DNA from: Meconema thalassinum
Lineage: Eukaryota; Arthropoda; Insecta; Orthoptera; Tettigoniidae
Reading direction: 5' to 3'
Assembly: GCA_946902985.2 (NCBI GenBank)
Contig: OX336388.2
Span: 1,701,745,978 to 1,701,809,977 of the forward strand
Length of the DNA stretch: 64,000 bases
The notes below the pieces were generated by a model. That model had not been told where the DNA came from. It made no database searches and worked only from the letters and a program-made list of their open reading frames with translations. Both the position numbers and the translations under genes were made by a program. Positions 34,001-45,490 of the stretch are shown here, one piece after another; the first letter of the stretch is position 1; each line of letters begins with the position of its first letter.

Positions 34001-34998
34001 TCTCGTACAAGCTATCACCAGCATGTGCTATTCGGGCTCAGTACGGACGCTGTTGTTCTTTTGTTTCATGTAGTGCCTTGAGTTGCCGCTATGTCACTCT
34101 GATGTTTTAATTCTTTTTTTTTTTCGTGTTAGTATGAGGTTAAACACAGTGTTTGGTCACATGCGGATGAAGTCATATGTGTACAAGTCCAAAGGTTTGC
34201 TTGATTTCTTCGACTAATCGTTTCCTTATTTTTATTTCTTGATTAATGTTTTCAGTTGTCATCGGTATTTTAATAGCACTGTTTACCAATGAACTGAAAT
34301 CGATAATCTGTGTGACTTTTGATTGTCGGATCGATTGTCGATGGTGTGCGACGTTTGAGATTATTTTCGATAAATTGAGTGTGATAGTTTGTGGTCCGAT
34401 CGATGAAATTCTTATGTCGGGGTAATTTAGGCACCGATCGATCTTAGGCTCCATTGTGGGCAACTGTTGCCAACCAATGATTGCTTGAAATAGAGTTCCA
34501 CTTTCGGTGGTAGGTGGATACTGAAGATGGAGGGTCGAAACTGAGAATTAGATTGCCTGGATTGCTTGAACTGAAAAGATTTATATTATCTATCATCCAA
34601 GCATAACGCCATTATGCTGAAAAATAGGCCGTGAACGGTGGGTCCCGCAGATGGTGTTTACCAGCATACGCAAGTAAAACCAATAGGCCTACATGCAATT
34701 GTATCGTTCAGTCGGAAATTCCCTTGTCCTGTCACTGCATGCTCCTCACCCCTCGCTAGCATGCCATGTAACCTACTGTACAGTGCAGTGAGTGCAGCCT
34801 CAGGCGGTGCGCTGCTGACGTCAGACCACCTCGCCGCATCTCCAGAGCGGGGATCAGAGGTAATGGGATTGTTGGATCTTATACAGTACTACTGGATATA
34901 ATTATAGTTATTTCAGAAATGAATATAAAAGAAATACCTTCTGAAGTATACCCACCATTCTTTCCAAGTTATTCCCTGTTAATGGCATCAGAAGCCTA
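31090..34998. other. Unrecognised low-repeat stretch
   Basis: About 3.9 kb where I recognise no gene, transposon or tandem array. The longest frame is 96 codons on the minus strand (34173-34463), with no family signature. It may be old unique sequence or a decayed element without close copies here. Confidence 0.3.
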
Positions 34999-35025
34999 GC
35001 TTAATAATAATAATAATAATAATAG

Positions 35026-35225
35026 TTCCCGCCTGCTGTACCCAAGTTTTCAGGATCGATCCTGGCGCAGTGAGTTGGCATTTCAAGGTGCGTAAATGTG
35101 AGGGTGCCGTGTCATTAGATTTACTGGCACGTTAAAGATCCGCTATGGGCAAAATTCTTGCACCCTGGTGTCTCTAAAATCCCCAATTCTTAAAGGGGAC
35201 GTAAAACCAATAACATTAACATTAT
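35026..35225 (+). repeat. SINE family N, 5'-truncated
   Basis: GATCCTGGCGCAGTGAGTTGG, TGCCGTGTCATTAGATTTAC, TGGCACGTTAAAGATCC and GTAAAACCAATAACATTAAC. An AAT microsatellite precedes it at 34999-35022. Confidence 0.65.
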
Positions 35226-35521
35226 TAATAATAACAGTATAAGCTACTGCAGTCTGCTCTCTCAGCGAGAGTCGAACGTGAATCTACACAAAAACTCGTT
35301 AACGAAACAGACAAACAAAACGGATGGGAAATAATACAATGTGGGGGAAGAAAGTGAAAATAAAAGAGGTGGTGATGCGAGTATGTATTGTTTGATTCTT
35401 TAAATACGTACCGGTAATTAGAAATCCTGTAACTTGAAACATTTTTTTATTTTATTTTTTTATTTGGGTTACAGCTGTCACCCCCTGCCAACCTCGATTT
35501 AACCTATGCGTGGTTCGGACA

Positions 35522-35529
35522 CAGTAAGC
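35522..35529. repeat. Left 8-bp target duplication of hAT element
   Basis: CAGTAAGC, repeated exactly at 38204-38211. Confidence 0.9.
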
Positions 35530-38203
35530 CAGCGGTTCCCAAACTTTTTCTTTCCGTGACCCATTTTAGCCTATACGTTTTAGCCGCGACCCCCGTTTTA
35601 GCGCAGGTGTCTGTGAGGGGGGAGGGGGGGGGGACAAAGTGGAGGTATAAAATTACTTTTGAATTTAACTTAAGTGACCGGTAGGTTATTCGTTTAAATG
35701 TTTATTTATTTACTTTGTTCAGATTTTAACATTTTAATCTTATACTGATGTTACTGACCTGTTTGATGTTTACTGAGAAACTTAAATGTAAAATAATATG
35801 ACACAAAAAATAATATTTGGCGGTTCAATAGTATAATGATATTTAAATAAATGGTAGTAATTCTTTTTAGACTACCAGGGTATTATTTTAAAAACGAAAA
35901 GTAGTAGTGCCTATAACCTGCTATTAACTTTTATAAATGCTTTTAAATAGTCACAAAGGAACCTAGTAGCTCGACTGTCTTGACTTGACTGTAGTTGTGA
36001 CGTTAGTGACGTGTGGAGGGAGAAGGGCTCGTATGCGCATGCGTCAGCCGCGCTTCAAGCTGCCTGGCTTGTACTGTACGTCTCTTGTGTTTTGTTCGCT
36101 CGCGTATTGTTTGATTTTGTTCTAACTATGGATAAGTTTGTTAAGCGTGCAGGGCCTTCGACTTCTCATGATGATCATGAACAGAAGAGGGTAAAGGTGA
36201 GAAAGTATAGTGACAGTTATATTAAGTATGGATTTACGGTGCTCGGAAATCGGCCACAGTGTGTTATTTGCAGCGAGTTGTTATCGGCCGAGAGTATGAA
36301 ACCTTCCAAGATGATTCGCCATTTAGAAAGTAAACATCCCAGTTTTAAAAGATAAGCCGGCAGATTTTTTGAACGTAAGTTAACTGCTTTAGATTACCAG
36401 AAAAATGCAGTAGTTCAGTTAAGTGGAAATAATATGAGCAAAAGTGCTTTGCTAGCATCGTATCAAGTGGCTTTACGAATAGCAAAGAAAGGTAAACCAC
36501 ACACGATTGCTGCTCAGGATATGGTTTCAACTATGATCAGCCCAGATGCTGCTAAGAAGCTTTCCACCATTCCTCTGTCGAACAACTCGGTGGGGAGGCG
36601 CATTACCGAGATGGCTCAAGACATAAAGGATCAGTTGAAAACAAAGTTGCAGAAAAGTGAGTACTTTTCCATTCAAGTTGACGATTCTACGGACGTGTGG
36701 AGTTTGGCGCAGTTTATGTGCTTTGTTCGTTTTGAGGGTGACGGTAGTGTGGAAGAAGACATATTATTTTGCAAACCTTTGCCTGACCACGCAACAGGTG
36801 AGGAAATGTTTAAAATGTTCATGTCTGCAACCGATTTGCTTCAAATTGACTTTCAAAAGTGTATTTCAATCTGCAGTGATGGTGCCAAAGCAATGACTGG
36901 GAAAGACAGCGGTTTCGTGAGACGGATGTAAAATGTCATGCCTAATGCCACTTGGGTTCATTGTTTTCTGCATCGCCAGGCATTAGCTACCAAGGTCATG
37001 CCAACTGAGCTGAAAACAGTGTTGAACGAAACTGTTAAGTTGGTTAATTTTGTAAAAAGCCGGCCATTACAGCGTCGACTGTTATCAGAGTTATGAGAAG
37101 AAATGGAGGCACAGTACAAATGCCGCTTGCTTCACACAGAGGCAAGGTGGCTGTCACGAGGGAAGGTGTTTTCTCGAGTGTTCGCTTTGCGCTCTGAGCT
37201 TAAGACATTTTTTCAAGTTGCAAACAAAGACCTTGCCGGTTTTTTGAGTGACAATGAATGGCTGTTAAAACTTGCTTATTTAGCGGACATATTTCATCAT
37301 CTGAACGATCTCAACGTTTCCTTGCAGGGAAGAGACAAAACCATACTTTTTGCACAAGACAAAGTCAATTCGTTTTTAAAGAAATTAGCCACTTGGTCAA
37401 CCAGGGTTGAGAAGAATACATTTGAAAACTTTGAACTGACAAATGAGCTTATCACATCCCTTGATCGAAGCGTTGAATATTATCCCGACATTGACAACCT
37501 GTCCAAACTGGTTACTACTCACTTGCAAGGTCTACAAGAGCAGATCCTTAGCTACATTCCCGAGGATCAACACACCGGTTGGAACTGGGTGCTTAACCCA
37601 TTCAACGAGCAGGCTGTGAACGAGGCAGACTTAAACCCACTGATTCATGACAAACTCATCGAGCTGTCCTGTGACATGACTTTGCAACTGTCCTTCAGCA
37701 CCCAAAATGTTGACAAGTTCTGGCTACAAAGAAGAGCTGAGTATCCAAGCTTAACATCAGTGACTCTGAGAATCATCATGCCCTTTGCAACATCCTACCT
37801 CTGCGAACTCGGATTTTCTACATTGGTCAACATTAAAACCAAGGCAAGAAATCGACTGGACGTAGAAGACGACCTTATTGTATGTGTATCTAAAACTAAG
37901 CCGAATTTTAAGAAACTTGTTGACAAAAAACAGGCCCATGTTTCTCACTAAAGAAGTCTTTTTTACTTAGAAATGTATTAGCAATTACATATCAAAATTA
38001 TTAAATATTTCTGTTTTGTTTTGACAAAATCTGTAAAATATATTGATATTTTGTAAATGTACAAAGTTATTTAATTTAAAACTCCCGATGGCCATCTAAG
38101 TTTAAGTACATAGTTCACCATTATTTGTATACATCTCGCGACCCCTTTCCGAACGGCCCGCGCCCCCCCTGGGGGTCGCGACCCCCCAGTTTGGGAACCG
38201 CTG
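35530..38203 (+). mobile_element. Complete hAT transposon (Charlie-like ends)
   Basis: The left end CAGCGGTTCCCAAACT is mirrored exactly at the right end (reverse complement at 38188-38203), a 16-bp terminal inverted repeat typical of the hAT-Charlie group. An exact 8-bp duplication CAGTAAGC flanks both ends, the hAT hallmark. Length is 2674 bp. It carries one transposase reading frame on the plus strand. Confidence 0.92.
36128..37951 (+). pseudogene. hAT transposase (ZBED/SCAND3-like) with three nonsense codons
   Basis: A single frame of 607 codons from ATG 36128 to a stop at 37949-37951. It opens with a BED zinc finger (QCVIC at about residues 48-52, then HLESKH near 67-72). The DDE-type transposase core follows: FSIQVDDSTD (first catalytic Asp region), ICSDGAKAMTGKDSGF, and WVHCFLHRQALATK. 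Then come the helical insertion (LHTEARWLSRGKVFS) and the C-terminal dimerisation block (FWLQRRAEYPSLT, CELGFSTLVNIKTKARN). The function is cut-and-paste transposition of hAT DNA. Three in-frame stops interrupt it: TAA 36353-36355, TAA 36929-36931 and TGA 37094-37096. There is no frameshift, so inactivation looks recent. The family match is strong; activity is ruled out as written. Confidence 0.9.
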
Positions 38204-38211
38204 CAGTAAGC
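38204..38211. repeat. Right 8-bp target duplication of hAT element
   Basis: CAGTAAGC, identical to 35522-35529. Confidence 0.9.
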
Positions 38212-39115
38212 CGTCAATTTCCAGCCAGCACGCTATGTCGCAAACGGGAAGACACGTCATAAATTCTGGTGACTCGTAGAAGGGACTGGCATTCATTTTA
38301 CCCTTTACTTTTAGGTTTTAAGATGATTTTGAGAGTGGTCCTTAAATTCGCTCGCAGCCAATGACTGTTAAGCCACCCGTGCAATAATTTGCTCCTCTTG
38401 CTGAGTTGTTATTATTTATGGTGCTTAATGATTATTTATTATTATTATTATTATTAGGCCTATTATTTTATCTTTATTAACGTGTTTAATTTGATGAATA
38501 TTTTTAATTTTACTTTATTTCCCCCTCCGCTGGACCAATCGCCGAATGAATTCTTTTGTTGAGATATATGAGGTTTGAAATTTTATTTTAAATTTTGAAT
38601 ACTGTATGCGTGTATTGACTGACATTTCTTGTTGTGTATGTTATTACCTGGAATAAGTGTTCTTATCAGTTTACAGATGTTTGGCAGTTGCCTTAACCCT
38701 TTTAATTGACCATGCACTCCCACTTGCCATGGCCGATTGTTGTTGTAATAATGGTAATGAGAATACTAATAACAATGCTACATTGGTACATTGGCTTTCA
38801 CGGTCAGTGAATTAAAACTCAGCAATTTTTCTAGGGTTGTGCCGTGTCTTGTGTGGGGTTTCGCCTAGGAGCAGTGAGGATTGAAAGAAGGAGAAAGACC
38901 TCTAGTAGGTAGGTTAGATAGAGGTGAAGTAGGCTATAGACTTGATAGGCTTGTCGTTGGTCGGCATAATAGTGCATTCAATGCTTCAGCTCCCGCCGGT
39001 GTATTTTATGTGGGGGGCTGTGTTGAGTTTCCCAACGTTTTACCCTCGGTCTGGCAGCAATCTCATTCCACCAAACTGTTGGTCCTCTGAAGATTTTCTC
39101 TACTCAAGCGCCGAC
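38212..39115. other. Unrecognised sequence
   Basis: AT-rich with an ATT microsatellite at 38432-38455. No supported gene. Confidence 0.3.
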
Positions 39116-39120
39116 AATGA

Positions 39121-39723
39121 CAGGGTATCTACTACTCTAGAATACATGGAAGACAGGGAAAAAATCATGGAATTTTTAAATCCTTGAAAACTCACGGAAT
39201 TATCAGGGTATTTTAATGACACTCAGGGTATTTTAGTTTTTGAAGGTCCAACCTTGATTAATTGGAAATTAAGCATTTACATTTTGATGGGGGAAAAGTA
39301 TATTCTGGTGATGATTGTTGTCGATGTGTGTTCGTACTGACGTTAAATCAGTAAGCTCTCATTGCTTGCAAGATAGAGCACACAAATTACATGTGTAGAC
39401 TGTGTATTTGTATATAAATGTGTAGCTGTATGATTTTTGCGAGCATTACTATTGACGAGCTACTTTCAATACTGGCAATTTCAATAGTTTTCTGGATAAA
39501 AAATTTAGAAATTGGCAAAATATAGATCCTTTTTTCTTTCTTTTTCAACTTTGTCATGCTACACTTTATTGTTCGAGCACTTTTTGAAATGCTCTTTAAG
39601 GACAAACTCTGTTTTTTATATTTATTATGGCCCCTGCTGTTACTCAGGGAATTTTCTGATTTATCCTGGAAAAATCGGGGAATTGTCAGGGAAATCTGTT
39701 AGTTGGTTTTGGTAGACACCCTG
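39121..39723. mobile_element. MITE-like DNA element, CAGGGTRTCTAC ends
   Basis: Left end CAGGGTATCTACTA; the right end reverse complement is CAGGGTGTCTACCA (12 of 14 match). The subterminal zones are also mirrored in composition (GACAGGGAAAA left, TCAGGGAAAT right). AATGA flanks both ends (39116-39120 and 39724-39728), a possible 5-bp duplication. It is 603 bp with no transposase. The superfamily is undetermined. Confidence 0.65.
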
Positions 39724-40039
39724 AATGATAACATGAGACAGAATCATATTATGAAAAAGGAAGTCTGTCGTAAATAATCCAACTAATCATAGCAGATTGT
39801 GTAGCATGAGATCTGTTCAGCCGAGTGCGACTGTCTAAAGGCAGTACAATGGCAGTGCGGGGAGATGTCACATTTACTCCTCCTTATGCTTCGCGGACTA
39901 GGTGATTCAATATGCAGAGTTCAAGTGAACATTATCCATCGTCACTGAATCATTTACCGACAGTTGCCTGATACCAACTTACGTGTGTACAACTGCATAT
40001 GAGCAAGGTGTAATCCATAATAACCCAAGAAAAAATGGA

Positions 40040-40330
40040 AGTACCCCAATTCAACGGGGTCAGGAATGAGATACGATGAATGTATATGTGGAGGGTGGTT
40101 TTTACGGTTGGATGTCTTTCCTAAAGTCAACCTCATGAGAGAAGTTAATGAGAAATTAATGAATGAGATTGACTAGGAAGAAAGGGGTCGAGGCCCATTG
40201 GACGGCACCGACCCGGCTTTTGCGTGGAGTTGAATAGGAGAAACCACGGAAAACCATTTCAAGGATGACCAATGGTGGGGTTCGAACCCACGTTTACAGA
40301 GTTCGCAGATAGCTTGTCCCCATGGCCCCT
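40040..40330 (-). repeat. SINE family E, with B box
   Basis: Minus-strand head near 40320 with B box GTGGGTTCGAACCCC, then CATCCTTGAAATGG, TTTTCCGTGGTTTCTCC, and the 3' part (CATTCAT runs, TCATTCCTGACCCCGTTG). It is the best copy for joining the head to the 3' fragment seen at 1830. Confidence 0.7.
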
Positions 40331-40384
40331 AATGGCCTGGGCGATAGCGAAAATGACAATGAAATGGAAGCCATAACGAAAACT

Positions 40385-40890
40385 AAGATGGACTGAAAAT
40401 ACTTACAAAATGGAACTCTGATGCAAACGACTCACAAAATGTAGAGTGGAAATACTTATAAAAAGATAATTTGGAAGGAAAATGCTCACAAAAGTAATTT
40501 AGATTGAAAAATACGCAAAAAATGTAGTTTAGGTTCAAAATAATTACAAAATGCAATGTAGATTCGAAATACTCACAAAATCCAATTGAAATTCAAAATA
40601 CTTACAAAATGAAAGTGAATTGAAAATACGCATTGCAAGTTAGATTGAAAATGCCATACCAGATTCAAAATAGTCACAAATTGCAATTGAAATTCAAAAT
40701 ACTTACAAAATGCATTATTGAAATGGAAAATATTTTCAAAATGAAATTTAGATTCAAAATACTCACAATATGTCAGCTCGCGAGGCAAAATACTTACAAA
40801 ATGCAATTTAGATTAAAAAATACTTACAAAATGCAATGAATATTGAAAATACGTACAAAATGTGGTTGAGATTCGTAATACTAACAATTT
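40385..40890 (+). repeat. Irregular tandem repeat, about 30-40 bp units
   Basis: About a dozen repeats of ATACTTACAAAATG followed by CAATTTAGATT or variants. Open frames here, rich in F and H or K and M, are by-products of the repeat. Confidence 0.75.
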
Positions 40891-41215
40891 AGATACGCGG
40901 GGAGCCAATTCATAAAAACAGGGCAGGAATCTTAAAGGTAAAAGGAACTATAAAGAAACAGAAGGCTAATCCCTACAAGGAAAGATGAGAGAAGGGCCAA
41001 TTAAGGCGGGAAAGGAAGAGACTCCCTAGGCCCCAGATAACCTAATACCGTCGGGGTAGGATCCGAACAAGAGTTGACCAAGAGAGGTCGACAGGAAAGA
41101 AGACGTAGATGACCTCGTCACAAGTAAGTGAAAGCAATGCCGGACTCAGCTGGGTCCCGTGGTCGCCAACCCACGTCCCACTTGATGTGAGCCACTGGGG
41201 GGCATCTTTAGAGAC
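40891..41215 (-). repeat. SINE-like dispersed repeat P
   Basis: Minus-strand reading: CCCAGTGGCTCACATCAAG, GTGGGTTGGCGACCACGGG, TTGGTCAACTCTTGTTCGG, CCCGACGGTATTAGG, GGCCTAGGGAGTCTC. From memory this looks like a dispersed repeat, but there is only one copy here and no clear tRNA boxes. Confidence 0.4.
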
Positions 41216-41293
41216 ATCTGTGTTTTAATATAAGAAACTACTTAACGTCAAATATCTGTAACAATCATTAGGATTCTTATACTTTCTTAGTGT

Positions 41294-41725
41294 TCAGTTC
41301 GTAGCGGCTAGCGTTCTTGGCTGTCGCCCCGGAGGTCCGGGTTCGATTCCCGGCTCTGCCAAGAAATGTCAATTCTGGTATGGGGGCTGGAACGGGGTAA
41401 ACTCAGCCCCGTGAGGCAAAACTGAGAAGAGAAGGATTTTCGATTTCCACTTCAGCCATCCTGGAAGTGATTTTCCGTCGTGGTTTCCACCCCCCCCCCC
41501 ACCCCCCTACTTCTACTCCAAGCCAAATCTAGGATGCTTCCTAGCTTAAAGCCACGGCCACCTCCTTCCCAATCTTATACCCAATATTTACAAATACACA
41601 CACTAGGTTAGTACAGCCATCACAGTAACACAGGTTATCACACAAATTCCACACTCACCCAAACACACGGGGTTATATGACCACGATGTCGCAGCCCCTA
41701 AAATAAGCAACAACAACAACAAAGT
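41294..41725 (+). repeat. SINE family C, full-length copy
   Basis: A box TAGCGGCTAGCG, B box CCGGGTTCGATTCCCGG, CTCTGCCAAGAAAT, GGTTTCCACC with a C-rich run (41491-41506), CCACGGCCACCTCCTTCC and GTTATATGACCACGATGTCG, ending in AACAACAACAACAAAG. A short repeat (AGTTCG) on both sides may be part of a target duplication. Confidence 0.8.
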
Positions 41726-42189
41726 TCGGGTTTCATTTTCTTTACATTATATTAGTGCCGGCTGGAATCGCCGTCTAAATCAAGCTGGGGTTGTACCTTT
41801 GACAGAGCTCGACTGAGTGTCCCACAGTCGTGCAGTAGAAACCACGGAGTAGTGTGTGTAGCGTACGATGCGGTGAATAGGTATCAGCATGCGGGTGTCA
41901 TCTTTCGACCGTGTTCCAAGGCTATGCTCACGTAAGAGACGGTGAAACTGAGAATGCAGATAAGCTAGACAGGAAGTCAAGAGTATTCGTTGCGATGTTC
42001 ATTTAGTTGTATATCTGCCAACCTTACAAAACCAAAAATCAGGAGATTTTGATATGAAAATCAGGAAAACTCAGGAGATGCAAATAGTGCATATCAGCTG
42101 AATTATGCTTAAAAATGAATTATATAAATTAGCATTCGGCATCCAATCACTTTCAATTTTAACACCAAAATCTATGTTTTAATTTTTCA
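41726..42189. other. Unrecognised sequence, possible left part of a MITE
   Basis: No gene. CTGCCAACCTTAC at 42016-42028 and a CAGGAGA motif near 42050 resemble the reverse complement of 43085-43130; see findings. Confidence 0.3.
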
Positions 42190-42195
42190 TTGTAT

Positions 42196-42230
<35 letters not shown>

Positions 42231-42642
42231 TCGTATGCCTGTTAGTGCCGGGAGTGTCCGAGGACATGTTCGGCTCGCCAGAGGCTGTAGCTGCTTCAAG
42301 CGGACACCCATGGGGTGAGCTACAAGTTCCGTTCAATTTCAAGTAGTTCCAAATTTCGCTACCAGATGTCATTGACATTGACACCTAGTGGTGAACGTTG
42401 GAACTTTGATTACAGTGAAATCTAACCTAGAAATTTAGCTTGACACACGTTTAGTTAGGGGAAGGATCTTTTACGTGCCATAAATAAATGACATGGGACC
42501 GCCGGATTTACTTCCCCTCCGAAGGAAGGCATTCAGAAGAATTTCAACGCTCTTAAAAATCCGATGACTTCGGCCGGGTTTGAACTCGCGATCTTAGGTA
42601 CAGCAGTTCAGCATGCTACCACCTACGCCACCGAAGCCGCTT
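42190..42642 (-). repeat. SINE family A, full length with TAAA-type tail
   Basis: Minus-strand head near 42640 (GGTGGCGTAGGTGGTAGC, B box GCGAGTTCAAACCCGG). The body runs leftward through CATCGGATTTTTAAG, GGTCCCATGTCATT, CTTGAAATTGAACGG, CTCACCCCATGGGTGTCC and GACACTCCCGGCAC. It ends with a tandem AAAT tail (TTTA repeats at about 42196-42232 on the plus strand). It defines the whole family, about 410 bp. Confidence 0.8.
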
Positions 42643-43165
42643 TTTCATTGTAATATTTTTGCTACACTCTTAATTTTCTTTTGTGCTTCTTTCTTCTTAA
42701 GAGTTTCGAAATTCACATTTTCCACCATGTGATATAAAACCATTACATTGTCAAACAGTACAAAATGCAAAATAATTGACCTTTGCTGGATTCAATCATA
42801 CATGGAAATTGTTCCGGAAACAGTTTAAAAAGAACAGACTTGTATTTTTGCCGTAGTGAAGAGTCAAACACTGAGCAAAAACACCGGAATGACGAAAACG
42901 TTTCAGCAAAGTCAATAAACAACCGCTTACACTGAAACAAAATCAATTTATGAATTCAGGTTCCCAAATAACGTGCACACTATAAACACTTCCCAAAAAA
43001 TACTGGAAAATATTTGAAGTTCGCCAATAATTTACAAAAAAGATAGGGAGGATAACTTGAGTAATCGTGAGACGGGAAAAACTATGGAAAATCGGCAGTC
43101 TCCCGCCTAAATTGGAAAATTTGGCAGGCATGTAAAGCTGTAACCAGCCGAGTTCCTCATGGTAC
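42643..43165. other. Unrecognised sequence
   Basis: No supported gene. See the possible MITE in findings. Confidence 0.3.
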
Positions 43166-43167
43166 TT

Positions 43168-44690
43168 GTTAGCCTATTTTCATTTATGAAAAAATAGGCT
43201 TATGAGATCACCTTTTGTCCGTGTGTCTGTCTGTGTGTGTGCGTGTGTGTGTGATGGTGTGTGTCCCCCTCCTAATAACTTCTAAACGGCTGGAGCGATT
43301 TCAATGAAACTCGGTAAGTTCATAGCACTATTCCGGACGACCCCGACCGTGCCCTTCAAATTTTGTTACGTCTCACCAATCCAACATGGAGTCTGTGCGA
43401 AATATTTCACCAGCATTCAACATATCCGAAACTATTACCGATATCACCCTGGAATATTTTACGGTGATAAAGGGAACTACTAGAAGTTCACTTATGTGAC
43501 CTTTGAAGACCTGATAACTACAAAACCAACATGGCGGCCAAGCGAAGTTGCGACTTTTAAATAGACGTTTCTCGCGATTTAACCAACCAAACGCAATAGA
43601 GCTTGGTACAATGTTTATACACATTGCAATGCACCGACATCTAACTTCGTTCAATATTTCACCGGCATTCTATATCTCTGAAACTATTAGCGGTACCACC
43701 CTGAAATTTTGTACGGAGATATAGGGCACTACTGGAACTTCATCTAACTTATAAGACTTTCAAAAGTTGGTTAACTACAAAACGAATATGGCGGCCAAGC
43801 GAAATTGAAAATTTTAAATAGACCTTTCTCGCGATTTATTGATCCAAACGCAATGAAACTTGGTACAGGAAATGTTTATACACATTGTAATGCACTGGTA
43901 TCTAATTTAGTTCAATTGTTTACATAACCTCAAGAGGGCGGCTGTGCGAATTATAAAATTAAGTTTCTATTTCTTGTGTCGTAATCATGCGATCGAAGTG
44001 AAAGTTTGAATAATGAACCTACGCAATAATTTTCCTTTAATGGTACACGACTCTATGGCCTATACATATAACAATCCAACATGACGGCCATCCGAAATAT
44101 TTAGATGGATCTCAATATCTACGAATCTATCACAGCAATCAAACTGATTTGTTTAATGTTCATAGGGGCTATGAACATAAGTTCACCTATAGGACTTTCA
44201 ATAACCTGGTGATCACAAATCCAACATGGCGGCGACGCGAATTATAAATATCCACATGGTCGTTTCTTGCGATTTAACCATCCGAGTGCAGTGACACTTG
44301 GTATAGTAAATCCTTATACAAATGTTAATCCACTGGCATCTAGTTCTTTTCAATTGTTTCCATAACCACAAGCTGGCAGCTGCGCGAAATTTTAAAACCT
44401 CGTTTTTACTTCTTGTGTCCTAATCATGCGATTGAAGTTTGAATACTACACGTACACAATAATCTTCATGTAACAGTACATAACTCTAAGACCTACACGT
44501 ATAAAAATATATACATATATAAAAATCCAACATGGCGACCATCCGCAATATTTAGTCGGTTCTCAATATCTACGAATCTATTACAGCAATCCTACTGAAA
44601 TTGTGTAGCCTATGTTGATAGAGGCAATTAACATAAGTAGGATATATGAAAATAGGCTGTATAGCTCTTCACGGAACTAGCCTACTTGTT
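43168..44690 (+). repeat. Repeat family J, long non-coding element
   Basis: Begins AGCCTATTTTCATT..AAAATAGGCTTATGAGATC, then GTGTGTCTGTCTGTGTGTG and the core CTTCTAAACGGCTGGAGCG with TTTCAATGAAACTCGG. The inside holds diverged sub-repeats with AACATGGCGGCC and TTCTCGCGATTTA. It ends AATAGGCTGTATAGC, TCTTCACGGAACTAGCC, TACTTGTT. The ends resemble those of family K. No coding frame. Confidence 0.65.
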
Positions 44691-44783
44691 ATCCATACTT
44701 TAATGGTTCCATTAACAAATGGATGTTTAAACAAACCTTAAAATAAATATAAGAAACTGAATGCCAGTCTTGCCAATAGAAAT

Positions 44784-45118
44784 TTATTTATCGTATGGAT
44801 TGTAGTGCCGGGAGTGTCCGAGGACATGTTCGGCTCGCCGGAGTCTGTAGCTGCTTCCAGCGGACACCCTCAGGGTGAGCTACAAGTTCCGTTCAATTTC
44901 AAGTAGCTCCAACTTTCACTACCAGATATCAATGATACCTAGTGGTGAACGTTGGAACTTTGATAGAGCGTTCCGATGAAATCTAACCTAACACTTTAGC
45001 TGCACACAAGTTTAGTCTGTGGAAGGATCTTTCACATGCCATAAATTTATGACATGGGACAGCCGGCTTTACTTCCCCTCCGAAGGGAGGTTTACTGAAG
45101 GATTTTAACGCTCTTAAA
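44784..45118 (-). repeat. SINE family A, lacking the tRNA head
   Basis: Same body as 42190-42642 (GTAGTGCCGGGAGTGTCC, AGCTACAAGTTCCG, TTACTTCCCCTCCG on the plus strand), truncated at the head end near 45118. Confidence 0.7.
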
Positions 45119-45490
45119 AATAGAAAATAATGTAATAATGCAAAAATAACCAGCAGGAGTGGCGTGGACGTAACACCAAAACTATTATTGAACGTATGAA
45201 ATGACCGTTAATACTTCACCGTACCTCGCATTCGTATTACAAAGCACAGAGGTGTTATTTGTGTTGCTATATAATGCTTGAGACACCTTTGGTCATCATC
45301 CCCGTGAACTTGTGTGTGTATTGACTCTGACTGATAACGTGAGTGGCTGAAGACTAGTAGTGTAACAGTAATTGTTAGGGTCTAGGATTGAGGGAAGTGC
45401 ATCAGGACTTGAAATACCGTGCCATATCGGCATTTACATCGAGTGTGGAAAATTCTGCCGCAGAAACACACTCGGGTGACCGCTGTTAAC

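Noticed and set aside
34173..34463. 96-codon minus-strand frame
   Set aside because: No motif and no codon or context support; AT-rich sequence gives frames of this length by chance.
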